Below the pieces are notes generated by a model. The model saw nothing but the letters and a program-made list of their open reading frames with translations. It did not search any database and was not told where the DNA came from. DNA of 64,000 nucleotides from CAZOKH01 sp964580315 (GTDB lineage: Bacteria > Chloroflexota > Anaerolineae > Anaerolineales > Anaerolineaceae). Positions within the stretch are counted from its first letter, which is position 1. Every line of letters starts with the position of its first letter. The stretch spans positions 1-64,000 of the forward strand of contig CAZOKH010000002.1 of the NCBI GenBank assembly GCA_964580315.1, written 5' to 3'. Positions 37,618-45,703 of the stretch are shown here, piece by piece. The translations under genes were made by a program, and so were the position numbers.

Positions 37618-38631
37618 TTAGATTTCTTCGGCAACTTCAACTGAGCGGCTGGCTCGTTTGTTGAGAAGATCGCGGATGGCCGGGATCGAGATGAACAGGG
37701 TCAGCACCAGGCCAATCATCAACTGCTGCCACTCCACGGTGATGCCGGTCAAAATCATGGCGCGATTGATCAACTGGATCAGGATGACGCCCATGAAGGT
37801 GCCCAGCACCGAACCCTTGCCGCCGGTGACCGATGCGCCGCCCAAAATGACCGCCGCAATCACGTCCAGGTTCTGGGTCATAAACAGGGTGGGTTCAAAA
37901 TGGCGGCTCAAGAAGCTGTGCGTCACCCCGGCAAACGCCGACAGCACACCCAGGATTCCAAAAGCTACCATCAAAATTTGTTTGACGTTGAAACCGGAGC
38001 GGATGGCCACTTCGCGGTTGCCGCCAATGGCATAAATGCCGCGCCCCAGGGTGGTGTACTTCAACAGGCAGTGAATCAGCACACCGATAATCAGCACGTA
38101 CAAAATCGATTCGTGCAGCCCGGCCTCACCCACAAAGGGGTCTTTCACCGTCACCAGGAATTTGGAATAATAACCCACTGCACCTTCTGGCAGCTTGAAA
38201 TTCTTGGTGGAGCCGATGAAAAAGCGGATGAAACCGTACCACATGGTCATCATCGCCAGCGACACATCAAAAATCGGCAAATTGAAACGGGTGATAATCC
38301 ATCCGCTCAGCAAACCCGCCGCCAGACCAATGGCGCAGGCTATAACATAATAGAGAAAGATGCCGCCCTGGTAGCCGCGCGAGAGCAGGAACATATGCGT
38401 GCCGTAGGCCGCCAGCGCTGAAAAAGCCACAAAAGAGATATCAATACCCCCGGCGACAATCACCAACAGCAACCCAAAGGCCATAATGCTGACCACAATC
38501 GATGCGCGCAGCACATCAAACAGCGTTGCCAATGAGAAAAAAGCCGGATTAATGAAACCGATCACCAGTGACAAAAGCACAATGATGGAAAAAGTAATAA
38601 ACTCGCTGCTTTTAATAATTTTTTTCAACAT
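37618..38631 (-). CDS. Sugar ABC transporter permease (RbsC-like), first permease
   Basis: 337 residues, about nine hydrophobic segments. Family signatures GGIDISFVAFSALAAY and GRGIYAIGGNREVAIRSG are intact, as is the C-terminal GGASVTGGKGSVLGT. Encoded 18 nt after the ATPase gene and 22 nt before the second permease gene. Confidence 0.9.
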   Translation of the reverse strand: MLKKIIKSSEFITFSIIVLLSLVIGFINPAFFSLATLFDVLRASIVVSIMAFGLLLVIVAGGIDISFVAFSALAAYGTHMFLLSRGYQGGIFLYYVIACAIGLAAGLLSGWIITRFNLPIFDVSLAMMTMWYGFIRFFIGSTKNFKLPEGAVGYYSKFLVTVKDPFVGEAGLHESILYVLIIGVLIHCLLKYTTLGRGIYAIGGNREVAIRSGFNVKQILMVAFGILGVLSAFAGVTHSFLSRHFEPTLFMTQNLDVIAAVILGGASVTGGKGSVLGTFMGVILIQLINRAMILTGITVEWQQLMIGLVLTLFISIPAIRDLLNKRASRSVEVAEEI

Positions 38632-38649
38632 ACCTTACCTGCTTCTCTT

Positions 38650-40164
38650 TCATTGAACCGAAACGCTGCGATCGGCCACCATTTCCCGGTTCAGCTCGTC
38701 TTCGCTGATTTCTTCGCGCTTGAACTCGTTGGAAATTCTCCCGCGGCGCATCAAAATAAACCGGTTACAGGTCTGCATTAGTTCCGGAATATCATCAGAG
38801 ATTAAGAGAATGCCCATGCCCTGGCTCGCCAGGTTGCGAACCAATTCGTGAATGGCGGCCTTCGAGCCCACATCCACGCCCACCGTCGGGCTGTTTAAAA
38901 TTAAGATACGGGGGTCACTGGCCAGCCACTTTGCCAGCACCAGGCGCTGCTGGTTGCCGCCCGAAAGGCTTTTGGCCGGCAGGCTGCCCGATGGAGTTTT
39001 TACTTCTAACATTGAAATCCAATCGTCCGATAACTTCACCGCGTTGCGCGTGCTGATCAGCTTCACTTGGTTCACCAGCCGGTCAATGATGCGCACCACA
39101 ATATTATCCGTGATCGATTGTTCCAGGAACAAACCTTCCAAAATGCGGTCTTCCGGCACGTATCCAATGCGGTTGTCCATGGCATCTTGAATCGATTTGA
39201 TGCGAACTTCCTTGCCCTCAATGCGAATGGTTCCCGAACCAGCCGGCATTTCACCGAAAAGCGACAGGGCCAGTTCGGTGCGTCCTGAACCCAGCAGGCC
39301 GGTGATGCCCAGCACCTCGCCGGGCTTTAAGTTAAATGACACATCTTTGAATTTTCCGGGCAGGGTCAGGTTTTTCACTTCCAGCAGCGGGGCAGCCTGC
39401 TGGTCCACTTGCGGCAACTGCACATGGCTCAAATCCAGTTCGCGCCCGGTCATATAAAATTCCATGGTTTTGATATCCAGGTTTTTGGCTTCCTGGTCCA
39501 TCACTTTTTTGCCATTGCGGAAGATGACCGTGCGGTCGGAAATTTCGGTGACTTCGTTCAGTTTGTGGCTGACAAAGACAGTGGATATGCCCTGTTTTTT
39601 CAGGTTATTGATCACGCTGAACAGCGATTGAATTTCTTTCTGGGTCAGCGCGGTAGTCGGTTCGTCCATAATGATGATCTTGGCTTCAGCCAAAATCGCC
39701 TTGGTAATGGCAATCAATTGGCGGTCGGCGGTCGAAAGCTCGCCAACCATGGCATCCAGCGGGATGGACACATGAATCTCTTCCAGCCCTCTGGCGGCAA
39801 TCCGGTCAAATTCTTTCCAGTTGACAAATTGTTTGCCGCTGGAAAGTTGTTCATTCATAACCAGGTTTTCTGCAACTGACAGGTTGGGGAACAGGGAAAA
39901 ATCCTGGTAAATTACCTGCACCCCCTCACGCATCGATTCAATGGGTGTCAATCTCTTATAAGAATGCTCATTAATAATGATATCGCCCTGGTCAGGATGG
40001 TAAACGCCCGAAATGATTTTAATCATGGTCGATTTACCCGATCCGTTTTCACCGACCAGGCACAAAATTTCACCTTCATGCACCGTTAAGCTAACCTGGT
40101 CCAGGGCTCTCACTCCCGCAAACGATTTGCTGACGTTTTCTACCCGCAGGATTTCTTTTGTCAT
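38650..40164 (-). CDS. Sugar ABC transporter ATPase, double-domain (RbsA/XylG type)
   Basis: 504 residues with two nucleotide-binding domains. Domain 1 has Walker A GENGSGKST, signature LSTADRQLIAI and Walker B IIIMDEPTTAL. Domain 2 has a degenerate Walker A GLLGSGRTEL, signature LSGGNQQRL and ILNSPTVGVDVG, where the usual Glu after Walker B is replaced, as is common in RbsA-type second domains. It powers the two permeases encoded downstream. Confidence 0.93.
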   Translation of the reverse strand: MTKEILRVENVSKSFAGVRALDQVSLTVHEGEILCLVGENGSGKSTMIKIISGVYHPDQGDIIINEHSYKRLTPIESMREGVQVIYQDFSLFPNLSVAENLVMNEQLSSGKQFVNWKEFDRIAARGLEEIHVSIPLDAMVGELSTADRQLIAITKAILAEAKIIIMDEPTTALTQKEIQSLFSVINNLKKQGISTVFVSHKLNEVTEISDRTVIFRNGKKVMDQEAKNLDIKTMEFYMTGRELDLSHVQLPQVDQQAAPLLEVKNLTLPGKFKDVSFNLKPGEVLGITGLLGSGRTELALSLFGEMPAGSGTIRIEGKEVRIKSIQDAMDNRIGYVPEDRILEGLFLEQSITDNIVVRIIDRLVNQVKLISTRNAVKLSDDWISMLEVKTPSGSLPAKSLSGGNQQRLVLAKWLASDPRILILNSPTVGVDVGSKAAIHELVRNLASQGMGILLISDDIPELMQTCNRFILMRRGRISNEFKREEISEDELNREMVADRSVSVQ

Positions 40165-40199
40165 CGATTGATTCTCTATCTTCTATATGATTGAAAATT

Positions 40200-40224
40200 G
40201 GGCGGCTGAGTGGCTCAACCGCCC
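40200..40224 (-). terminator. Intra-operon hairpin between binding-protein and ATPase genes
   Basis: GGGCGG / CCGCCC arms with further TGAG/CTCA pairing, followed on the minus strand by AATTTT. Placed after the binding-protein gene, it may stabilise that part of the message and lower downstream expression. Confidence 0.6.
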
Positions 40225-40248
40225 ATTCATACTCAAGTTTAACTCAAT

Positions 40249-41379
40249 TTAGAAAGGATATTGATCCATGGTTTCAACAGAGATCTTGATCCAGGCTGAA
40301 CCGTAGATCACCGGAACACCGTTGGGGCCTGTGCCGATTTTGATGCTCTCAAAACCGGGGGTTTCCAGGTCCATGCCTTCCACAATTTCTTCGCCTTGCA
40401 GCATCTTGTAGGCAACCACTGAGCAGGCATAGCCAGCCATGCCCGGATCCCAGGCCATCGCCAGGTCAACCGCACCGGTCTTGAGCAGTTCGCCGGCGTC
40501 TGAGGCGATGCCGGTGCCAACCACAGCAATGCTTTCAGCCAGGCCGGCTTCTTCCACTGCACGGCCAGCGCCCAAAATGTCGCCCGAGTCAGAACCCTGC
40601 ACACCCTTGATTTCGGGGTGGGTCTTGAGGGCGTCTTTCATGATGTTGTAGGCGTTTTCCTGGTTTTCTTTGGATTCGTATTTCTCAACCATCTTCATAT
40701 TGGGATAGTTGGCTTCCTGGTATTCGCGGGCGCACTCGGTCCAGGTGTTGTGCGAGGCATTGGTCAATGAACCCACAAACTGGATGTATTCGCCTTCTTC
40801 GCCCATGCGTGTGGCCAGTTCGCGCATCATTTCTTCGCCGTACGAGCAGTTGTCAAAGGCTTCCACGTCATAGTTGAGGGTGCCTTCTTTGGCGGTTTCG
40901 GCTTCGTGACCCATCACGATGATGCCGGCATCCATGGCTTTCTTCTGAGCAGGTTCGTTCTCAGGCACGCCGTAGGGGACGTTGATGATCACATCGACGC
41001 CCTGGGCAATCAAGTCTTCAATCACGGCCACCTGGGCAGCCGAATCGGGCTGTGACGGGCCTTCCATGAAGGATTTGATGCCGTAGTCAGTTTCAAATTG
41101 TTTGATGCCGGTCTCATAGCGAATGAACCAGGTATCGCCAATGGATTTCACCACGGAAGCGAAGACCATATCTTTGGCTTCTTTGGCAGGGGCAGCCTCT
41201 TCAGCGGGGGCAGCTTCTTCGGCCGGGGCAGCTTCTTCAGCAGGAGCGGCTTCTTCGGCAGGAGCAGCTTCTTCAGCAGGGGCAGCTTCTTCGGCGGCTG
41301 GCGCGGCTGCGGGGGCACACGCGCTCAACATAGCCACGATTAATATCAGGGATAGTACGATCAGGCTTAACTTTTTCAT
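40249..41379 (-). CDS. Sugar ABC transporter solute-binding lipoprotein (RbsB-like)
   Basis: 376 residues. Lipobox LSACAP, then an unusual spacer of six near-perfect EEAAPA units (residues about 31-66) encoded by 18-bp tandem repeats at about 41180-41295. The remainder is a periplasmic-binding-protein type 4 fold (VIEDLIAQGVDVIINVP, GVQGSDSGDILGAGRAV, GTGIASDAG). RBS AAAGGAGAAA before the ATG. First structural gene of the importer. The sugar cannot be told. Confidence 0.92.
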   Translation of the reverse strand: MKKLSLIVLSLILIVAMLSACAPAAAPAAEEAAPAEEAAPAEEAAPAEEAAPAEEAAPAEEAAPAKEAKDMVFASVVKSIGDTWFIRYETGIKQFETDYGIKSFMEGPSQPDSAAQVAVIEDLIAQGVDVIINVPYGVPENEPAQKKAMDAGIIVMGHEAETAKEGTLNYDVEAFDNCSYGEEMMRELATRMGEEGEYIQFVGSLTNASHNTWTECAREYQEANYPNMKMVEKYESKENQENAYNIMKDALKTHPEIKGVQGSDSGDILGAGRAVEEAGLAESIAVVGTGIASDAGELLKTGAVDLAMAWDPGMAGYACSVVAYKMLQGEEIVEGMDLETPGFESIKIGTGPNGVPVIYGSAWIKISVETMDQYPF

Positions 41380-41511
41380 TCTTTTTCTCCTTTAGGGTTT
41401 ATCAAAACAGATCGTTTGCAAACACACAACATTTTTGGAGCAACCACCTCCTTTTGAAACAAAACCAATAAAAAAAAGATGCCTTGCTTTGATCGCTTTT
41501 CACCAGGTTGT

Positions 41512-42273
41512 TTAAACCAGGATAATTTCAACACCATCCTTCTCATACAGCGCCCGGGTCGCAGATTCAAGCGAGCTATCGGTAACAATCTTTGACACAA
41601 CTTTCAACGGCGCCACACTGGTGAATGCAATGTGATTGAATTTCGACGAATCGGCCACCACAATCACCTCTTTGGCATAGCGAATCATGGCGCGTTTAAT
41701 CAACGTGTCTTCCAGGTTGAATTCGGTCAACCCGAACTTGGTGTCAATACCGCCCACTCCCAGGAACAATTTATCCACAAAAAATTCCTGGTAGGCGCGA
41801 ATAGCCAGGTCGCCGGTCATCGACAATTCACCCATCCGCAAAATTCCGCCGGTGCAAATCAACCGGTTTCGTAAAGATTCAACCAGCAGGTTGGCAATCG
41901 GAAAACTATGCGTGATGACCGTCAAATCATGAATGTTGATGATATTGCGCGCCACTTCCAGGGTAGTGGTGCCGGTGTCCAGGCTGATGCTGTCGCCGTT
42001 CTTGATCAACGCGGCTGCCGCTTTGCCAATGCGCTGTTTCTTATCGATATTCTCCATGCAGCGGGAGATGTAGGGCGGTTCATAGCTGCTGCCCCGCGCG
42101 CTCATCGCCCCTCCATGCACCCTGCGAAGCAAATAGCGCTTCTCGAGTATGTCGAGGTCCCGGCGAATGGTCATCTCAGAGGTGCCAAATTCGGTCACCA
42201 GTTCAGCCACGGTGGCTGAACCATTCTTCTCAAGCAACTCCAGGATTTTTTGATGCCTCTGATTTGGCAGCAT
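41512..42273 (-). CDS. DeoR-family transcriptional regulator
   Basis: 253 residues from the ATG at 42273. The N-terminal HTH (ILELLEKNGSATVAELVTEF, SEMTIRRDLDILE) and VHGGA junction are typical. The C-terminal sugar-phosphate sensing domain has DTGTTTLEVARNI and VADSSKFNHIAF. It probably represses the importer genes that follow and responds to a phosphorylated product of the FGGY kinase. Tandem TGTTCG operator-like repeats lie upstream. Confidence 0.92.
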   Translation of the reverse strand: MLPNQRHQKILELLEKNGSATVAELVTEFGTSEMTIRRDLDILEKRYLLRRVHGGAMSARGSSYEPPYISRCMENIDKKQRIGKAAAALIKNGDSISLDTGTTTLEVARNIINIHDLTVITHSFPIANLLVESLRNRLICTGGILRMGELSMTGDLAIRAYQEFFVDKLFLGVGGIDTKFGLTEFNLEDTLIKRAMIRYAKEVIVVADSSKFNHIAFTSVAPLKVVSKIVTDSSLESATRALYEKDGVEIILV

Positions 42274-42295
42274 GTCGCACCATTTCAAACGATTG

Positions 42296-42315
42296 TGTTC
42301 GTTTATGTTTGTTCG
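42296..42315 (-). promoter_or_regulatory. DeoR operator-like tandem repeats
   Basis: Two TGTTCG direct repeats spaced 14 bp (42296 and 42310), just upstream of the deoR-like gene start. DeoR/GlpR-type regulators bind such repeats. A perfect GTTTGCAAAC palindrome at 41414-41423, before the binding-protein gene, may be a second control site. Confidence 0.45.
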
Positions 42316-42370
42316 ATAATCATTACATGTTTATATTACAACAAAATTGGCGAAATGCAAGAAATTTTAA

Positions 42371-42423
42371 CAAAAAAAACAATGCCTGTTGGGTAAAAAA
42401 CCATTCAACCATTTCCCAACAGG
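42371..42423 (-). terminator. Rho-independent terminator after the SIS gene
   Basis: CCTGTTGGG / CCCAACAGG stem (42385-42423) followed on the minus strand by CATTG and eight T residues. It separates the SIS gene from the DeoR-led operon. Confidence 0.85.
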
Positions 42424-42481
42424 TATTGCTGTGTTTTTACAAATCAAAATGTGAGGGGTTACCAGAACAGGGCAAATAAAA

Positions 42482-43105
42482 TTATGCTTTGGATTGGTGG
42501 TATTTCTCGCTCAGTTTTTTGCCCACCGCGCCACCGGGATGAAAGTGCAGGTATTTTTCTTCGGTCATTCCACTGGCCACAGCGGTGGCCATCACCAGGG
42601 CATCGCACAGAGCCATGCAGTTCAAGGCTGTGCTCGACCCGGCATATTTGATCGGCCCGGCTTCTTCTTTGGCGCCGTGCGGCAAAGCCAGGTCGCAAGC
42701 CTGCGCCATGCTCGAACCCGGGTTGCCCACAATGGCAATGGTTTTGGCGCCCACCAGTTTTACCTGCGGGATGATGTTCAAAATTTCGGCGGTCTCGCCG
42801 CTGTTGGAAATGAAGATCACCAGGTCATCGCCGCTCACCGCCCCCAGGTCGCCGTGGGCTGCCTCGCCGGCATGCAAAAAGAAAGCCGGGCGGGTCAGGC
42901 TGGCCAGGTTGGCTGCCGACTTGCTGGCCACATGCCCCGAATGTCCCACCCCGCAAAAGATCACCCGGCCCTTGCACTCCAGAATCATGCGGCAGGCGGC
43001 CGCAAAGCGCTCGTCGAGAATGGCGTTCAGGTTTTGCAATTCTTTGATTTCATCTTCAAGCACCTGGTGGGCGGTGGACAGGAAGGTTTTGGATTGGTCG
43101 GTCAC
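42482..43105 (-). CDS. SIS-domain sugar-phosphate isomerase (KdsD/GutQ-like, without CBS domains)
   Basis: 207 residues. SIS fold with GVGHSGHVASKSAANLASL, FFLHAGEAAHGDLGAVSGDD and FISNSGETAEI, close to arabinose-5-phosphate isomerases, but ending after the SIS domain with no CBS pair. It may isomerise a pentose or hexose phosphate in the pathway served by the neighbouring importer and kinase. Separated from the DeoR gene by a terminator, so it is a separate transcript. Confidence 0.88.
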   Translation of the reverse strand: MTDQSKTFLSTAHQVLEDEIKELQNLNAILDERFAAACRMILECKGRVIFCGVGHSGHVASKSAANLASLTRPAFFLHAGEAAHGDLGAVSGDDLVIFISNSGETAEILNIIPQVKLVGAKTIAIVGNPGSSMAQACDLALPHGAKEEAGPIKYAGSSTALNCMALCDALVMATAVASGMTEEKYLHFHPGGAVGKKLSEKYHQSKA

Positions 43106-43447
43106 AGGCTGCCTCGCTTAATCTTTGATGGCTTTATTGTATCAAAACACCTCCTCTTGGTCTTCCCCAAAATCCAAAATGATCTTATGCTGTTCACCTC
43201 CCCCATTTTCCGGGGAAAATGGGGGAGGCTGGTGGGGGTGCTTTCAACATCACCAGCACGCTTCATCCTTGATCTCCCGGTTTTTCTAGTCTACTCGATC
43301 AGGACATTTTTTGTGTCCACTTTTTCGCTCATTTCCACACCATTTTTTTATAAGCGCTCGCAAAATCCAAAATCACAATCTCTCGTTTTGCATGTTCAGA
43401 CAATATATCCTATAATCATAATGGTTTTGAAATGAAAGGTGGGAATT
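43106..43447. other. Intergenic region holding direct repeat and promoter of the HTH-HEPN gene
   Basis: No gene seen. Contains the first 82-bp direct repeat (43186-43267) and, to its right, a sharp shift to AT-rich sequence that leads into the gene at 43448. Confidence 0.5.
43186..43267. repeat. 82-bp direct repeat, left copy, with GGGGGAGG hairpin
   Basis: Starts TATGCTGTTCACC, includes the hairpin CCCCATTTTCC / GGGAAAATGGGG, and ends near CACCAGCACGCTTCATC. All but two or so bases match the right copy at 45218-45299. The two flank the AT-rich HTH-HEPN gene. Confidence 0.8.
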
Positions 43448-45067
43448 ATGGAATACTCATTTGGCAAATATCTCACATATTTGTGCACTGAAAATGGTAT
43501 TGATTTGAATAGACTTTCTCAATTATGTGGTTTCAGTATGGATGAGCTTAGAAACTTGAATTCAAACAAATCAAAACCTACACCCAGCCAAATAATCAAA
43601 TTTGCAATTATTTTTAATCCTCCACCACAAGACGTTAAAAATATATTTTATGCAGAAGGTCATTTCCTCGAGATCGGAATATTTTATGCATCATTGATAT
43701 CAAAAAAATATATCGATTCTCAAAATTGCTTTTCATTGTTAAATCATAAAAAATCTAAAATTATGGTTTCTCCCTCTCATACGACATCAAGCGCATCGAC
43801 AATTACGTTATCTGCAGAAATAAAAGATGATGTAAATAGTACAGCAAAATCTTTAAAATTAATAAATCTTGGTAATAATAAGTCTCCATCCACAGATGGG
43901 GCTCAAGTTAGTATAGGGCATCAATATTCATTAGATGATATTGATAACTCTCAAACACCAGACTCTCCGAGAGAGATACCCGTTTTTAGAATGCGTCCAA
44001 ATATAAAAAACGACTTAGATGAACTCTTAAGCGATTTTATTTTTTTCAAGGATGATGATGTCGAGTCTAAATTCATTCAAGCCTCAAAAGATTCAAAGCC
44101 TAATAATAGTCAACCTCTCCTAGACGCCTTTATTCTTAATGATCTAATAGGTATTGGACGGTATTTTGAGGCGATAATTACCGGAAAAGAGTTATTGAAG
44201 CGTCTATATGACATCAGCGAATCTTCATATACGAAAATCCATAAGGGGGCAATTTACTATTGGATCGCGGTTGCTTCTTTTATGGTCTATGACTATAAAT
44301 CAGCCGTATTTTATTTTGATGCCGCATTGGCTGAAGATATTAAGAATGCAAAAGATTTAAAAAGTACACCATCCTACAAATTTATTTGTGTAAAATCAAA
44401 AGACCCTGCACAGTACGCCAAAAAAATAACCGGAGAATTAGAGAGCAGTATTAATAAAAAAATCCTTGTTTACAACACATTGCTAATTCAAAATAAGGTT
44501 CAATATCCAAATTGCAGTCCCACAACGCTCGAATCAATCCGAAATGATTTTCTCGATCCTTCAACGAAAAAAGGGGTTGAAAATATCAGTACATTAGCTA
44601 CACAATTTTTGTCCTATTCGCTGGAAAGCGAAAAAATCTATCAGGAATATTCACTAATTATAAATATGCGAAGTTCCGAGCTATATTTTCGCCATCTATT
44701 TGATGGTTGTGTTCTTTTTGAAAGTCTTATTAAAAACTATAAAGATTTTTCAACAAAGATGCCGCTCCCCCAAAAAGGCTTTATCACTATTAGTGATATT
44801 CTAAAAAAATCAGATATGATGAATGCTTTAAATCTTATACCAATAACTGAAAAGCTAGATGCTAATGATTTCGTTTTTGCCGATCTTAATAAAAATGATA
44901 ATCAACTACGTTCATTAGAACATTCCGTTTTGGTAACTGCAAGAATCCGAAATTTACTCGGCCATAACATTGGTCATTTCAACACAATGAAAAAAGAGGA
45001 TTTTAAATCACTCCAGGATCATATTTCTATAGCATTGATACATATTATTACCTGCCTATATAAATAA
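43448..45067 (+). CDS. HTH protein with C-terminal HEPN-type RNase motif, candidate defence gene
   Basis: 539 residues from the ATG at 43448 (AAGGTGGG upstream; an in-frame GTG lies 9 nt earlier). Residues 1-70 form an XRE-like HTH (LNRLSQLCGFSMDELRNLNS). A Ser/Asn-rich low-complexity stretch follows (about 95-185). The middle (about 230-300) has TPR-like helices (IAVASFMVYDYKSAVFYFDA). Near the C-terminus, RIRNLLGHNIGHF contains R501-N-x3-H506, the RNxxxH form of the Rx4-6H catalytic motif of HEPN ribonucleases, followed by a helix. It is very AT-rich against its GC-rich surroundings. It is flanked by 82-bp direct repeats and lies next to a tRNA gene. No named family is assigned. Confidence 0.65.
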   Translation: MEYSFGKYLTYLCTENGIDLNRLSQLCGFSMDELRNLNSNKSKPTPSQIIKFAIIFNPPPQDVKNIFYAEGHFLEIGIFYASLISKKYIDSQNCFSLLNHKKSKIMVSPSHTTSSASTITLSAEIKDDVNSTAKSLKLINLGNNKSPSTDGAQVSIGHQYSLDDIDNSQTPDSPREIPVFRMRPNIKNDLDELLSDFIFFKDDDVESKFIQASKDSKPNNSQPLLDAFILNDLIGIGRYFEAIITGKELLKRLYDISESSYTKIHKGAIYYWIAVASFMVYDYKSAVFYFDAALAEDIKNAKDLKSTPSYKFICVKSKDPAQYAKKITGELESSINKKILVYNTLLIQNKVQYPNCSPTTLESIRNDFLDPSTKKGVENISTLATQFLSYSLESEKIYQEYSLIINMRSSELYFRHLFDGCVLFESLIKNYKDFSTKMPLPQKGFITISDILKKSDMMNALNLIPITEKLDANDFVFADLNKNDNQLRSLEHSVLVTARIRNLLGHNIGHFNTMKKEDFKSLQDHISIALIHIITCLYK

Positions 45068-45217
45068 TTTGGTTTATCCAAACTCGACGTATTTATATGT
45101 GTTTAAAATGAATAACCCTCAATTTTGGGGAAGATGCTGTTTTGCTATCCACAGCACACACTTTTTACAAACAACAATATTTTTAAGTCCTTTTCATGTT
45201 TTATCAGTTGATAATCG

Positions 45218-45299
45218 TATGCTGTTCACCTCCCCCATTTTCCGGGGAAAATGGGGGAGGCTGGTGGGGGTGCTTTTAACATCACCAGCACACTTCATC
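45218..45299. repeat. 82-bp direct repeat, right copy
   Basis: Near-identical to 43186-43267, same orientation, 2032 bp apart. The sequence goes on into a second hairpin CCCCCAAAATCC / GGATTTTGGGGG (45329-45360). Confidence 0.8.
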
Positions 45300-45418
45300 A
45301 CCTGGATTAAAACACCCCCTCTCAGTCTCCCCCAAAATCCAAAAAACCGGATTTTGGGGGAGATGCTGGTACAACGCCCCACGGTGATTTTCAATTTTCT
45401 TCTTTGCGAATCAAAATA

Positions 45419-45453
45419 GACCTCACAGGTTTTTCAAAGAAACCTGTGAGGTC
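45419..45453 (-). terminator. Hairpin downstream of the tRNA-Ser region
   Basis: 14-bp perfect arms GACCTCACAGGTTT / AAACCTGTGAGGTC. It shares its core with the hypD terminator at 31463-31500. On the minus strand it is 3' of the tRNA and its partial copies. Confidence 0.6.
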
Positions 45454-45462
45454 TGATTCAGC

Positions 45463-45584
45463 GGCGGAGAGGGTGGGATTCGCAATACATCCCCCTTGTG
45501 GGGGCCCACGGTGATTAAAAAAAGGCGGAGAGGGTGGGATTCGCAATACATCCCCCTTGTGGGGGCCCACGGTGATTAAAAAAA
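45463..45584 (-). repeat. Two tandem 61-bp partial copies of the tRNA-Ser 3' end
   Basis: Units begin at 45463 and 45524, then the real tRNA 3' end at 45585, all 61 bp apart. Each unit holds the T-stem strands and acceptor 3' strand of the tRNA (plus strand GGCGGAGAGGGTGGGATTCG and CCCACGGTGA). Between them 22 bp replace two bases of the T loop, including a CCCCC/GGGGG hairpin. Each ends with a run of seven A residues, which is a T run in the sense of the tRNA. Confidence 0.85.
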
Positions 45585-45586
45585 GG

Positions 45587-45674
45587 CGGAGAGGGTGGGA
45601 TTCGAACCCACGGTGACGACAAGCGCCACAACGGTTTTCGAGACCGCCCCGATCGGCCGCTCCGGCACCTCTCC
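45587..45674 (-). tRNA. tRNA-Ser (anticodon CGA)
   Basis: 88 nt. Acceptor stem GGAGAGG / CCTCTCC with G discriminator, D arm, anticodon stem GCGGT/ACCGT with loop CTCGAAA giving anticodon CGA, a long class II variable arm, and T arm CGTGGG-TTCGAAT-CCCACC. The full CCA is not encoded (CC then T). It follows the beta-CASP RNase gene by 29 nt on the same strand. Confidence 0.95.
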
Positions 45675-45703
45675 GTACGCACGCAATTATAGCAGACTGC
45701 CGC

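Noticed and set aside
38650..40164. Inactivating mutation in the second nucleotide-binding domain of the sugar ATPase
   Set aside because: Altered Walker motifs in the second domain are normal for RbsA-type proteins.
45463..45584. Additional functional tRNA genes
   Set aside because: Only the T arm and acceptor 3' strand are present; D and anticodon arms are missing.
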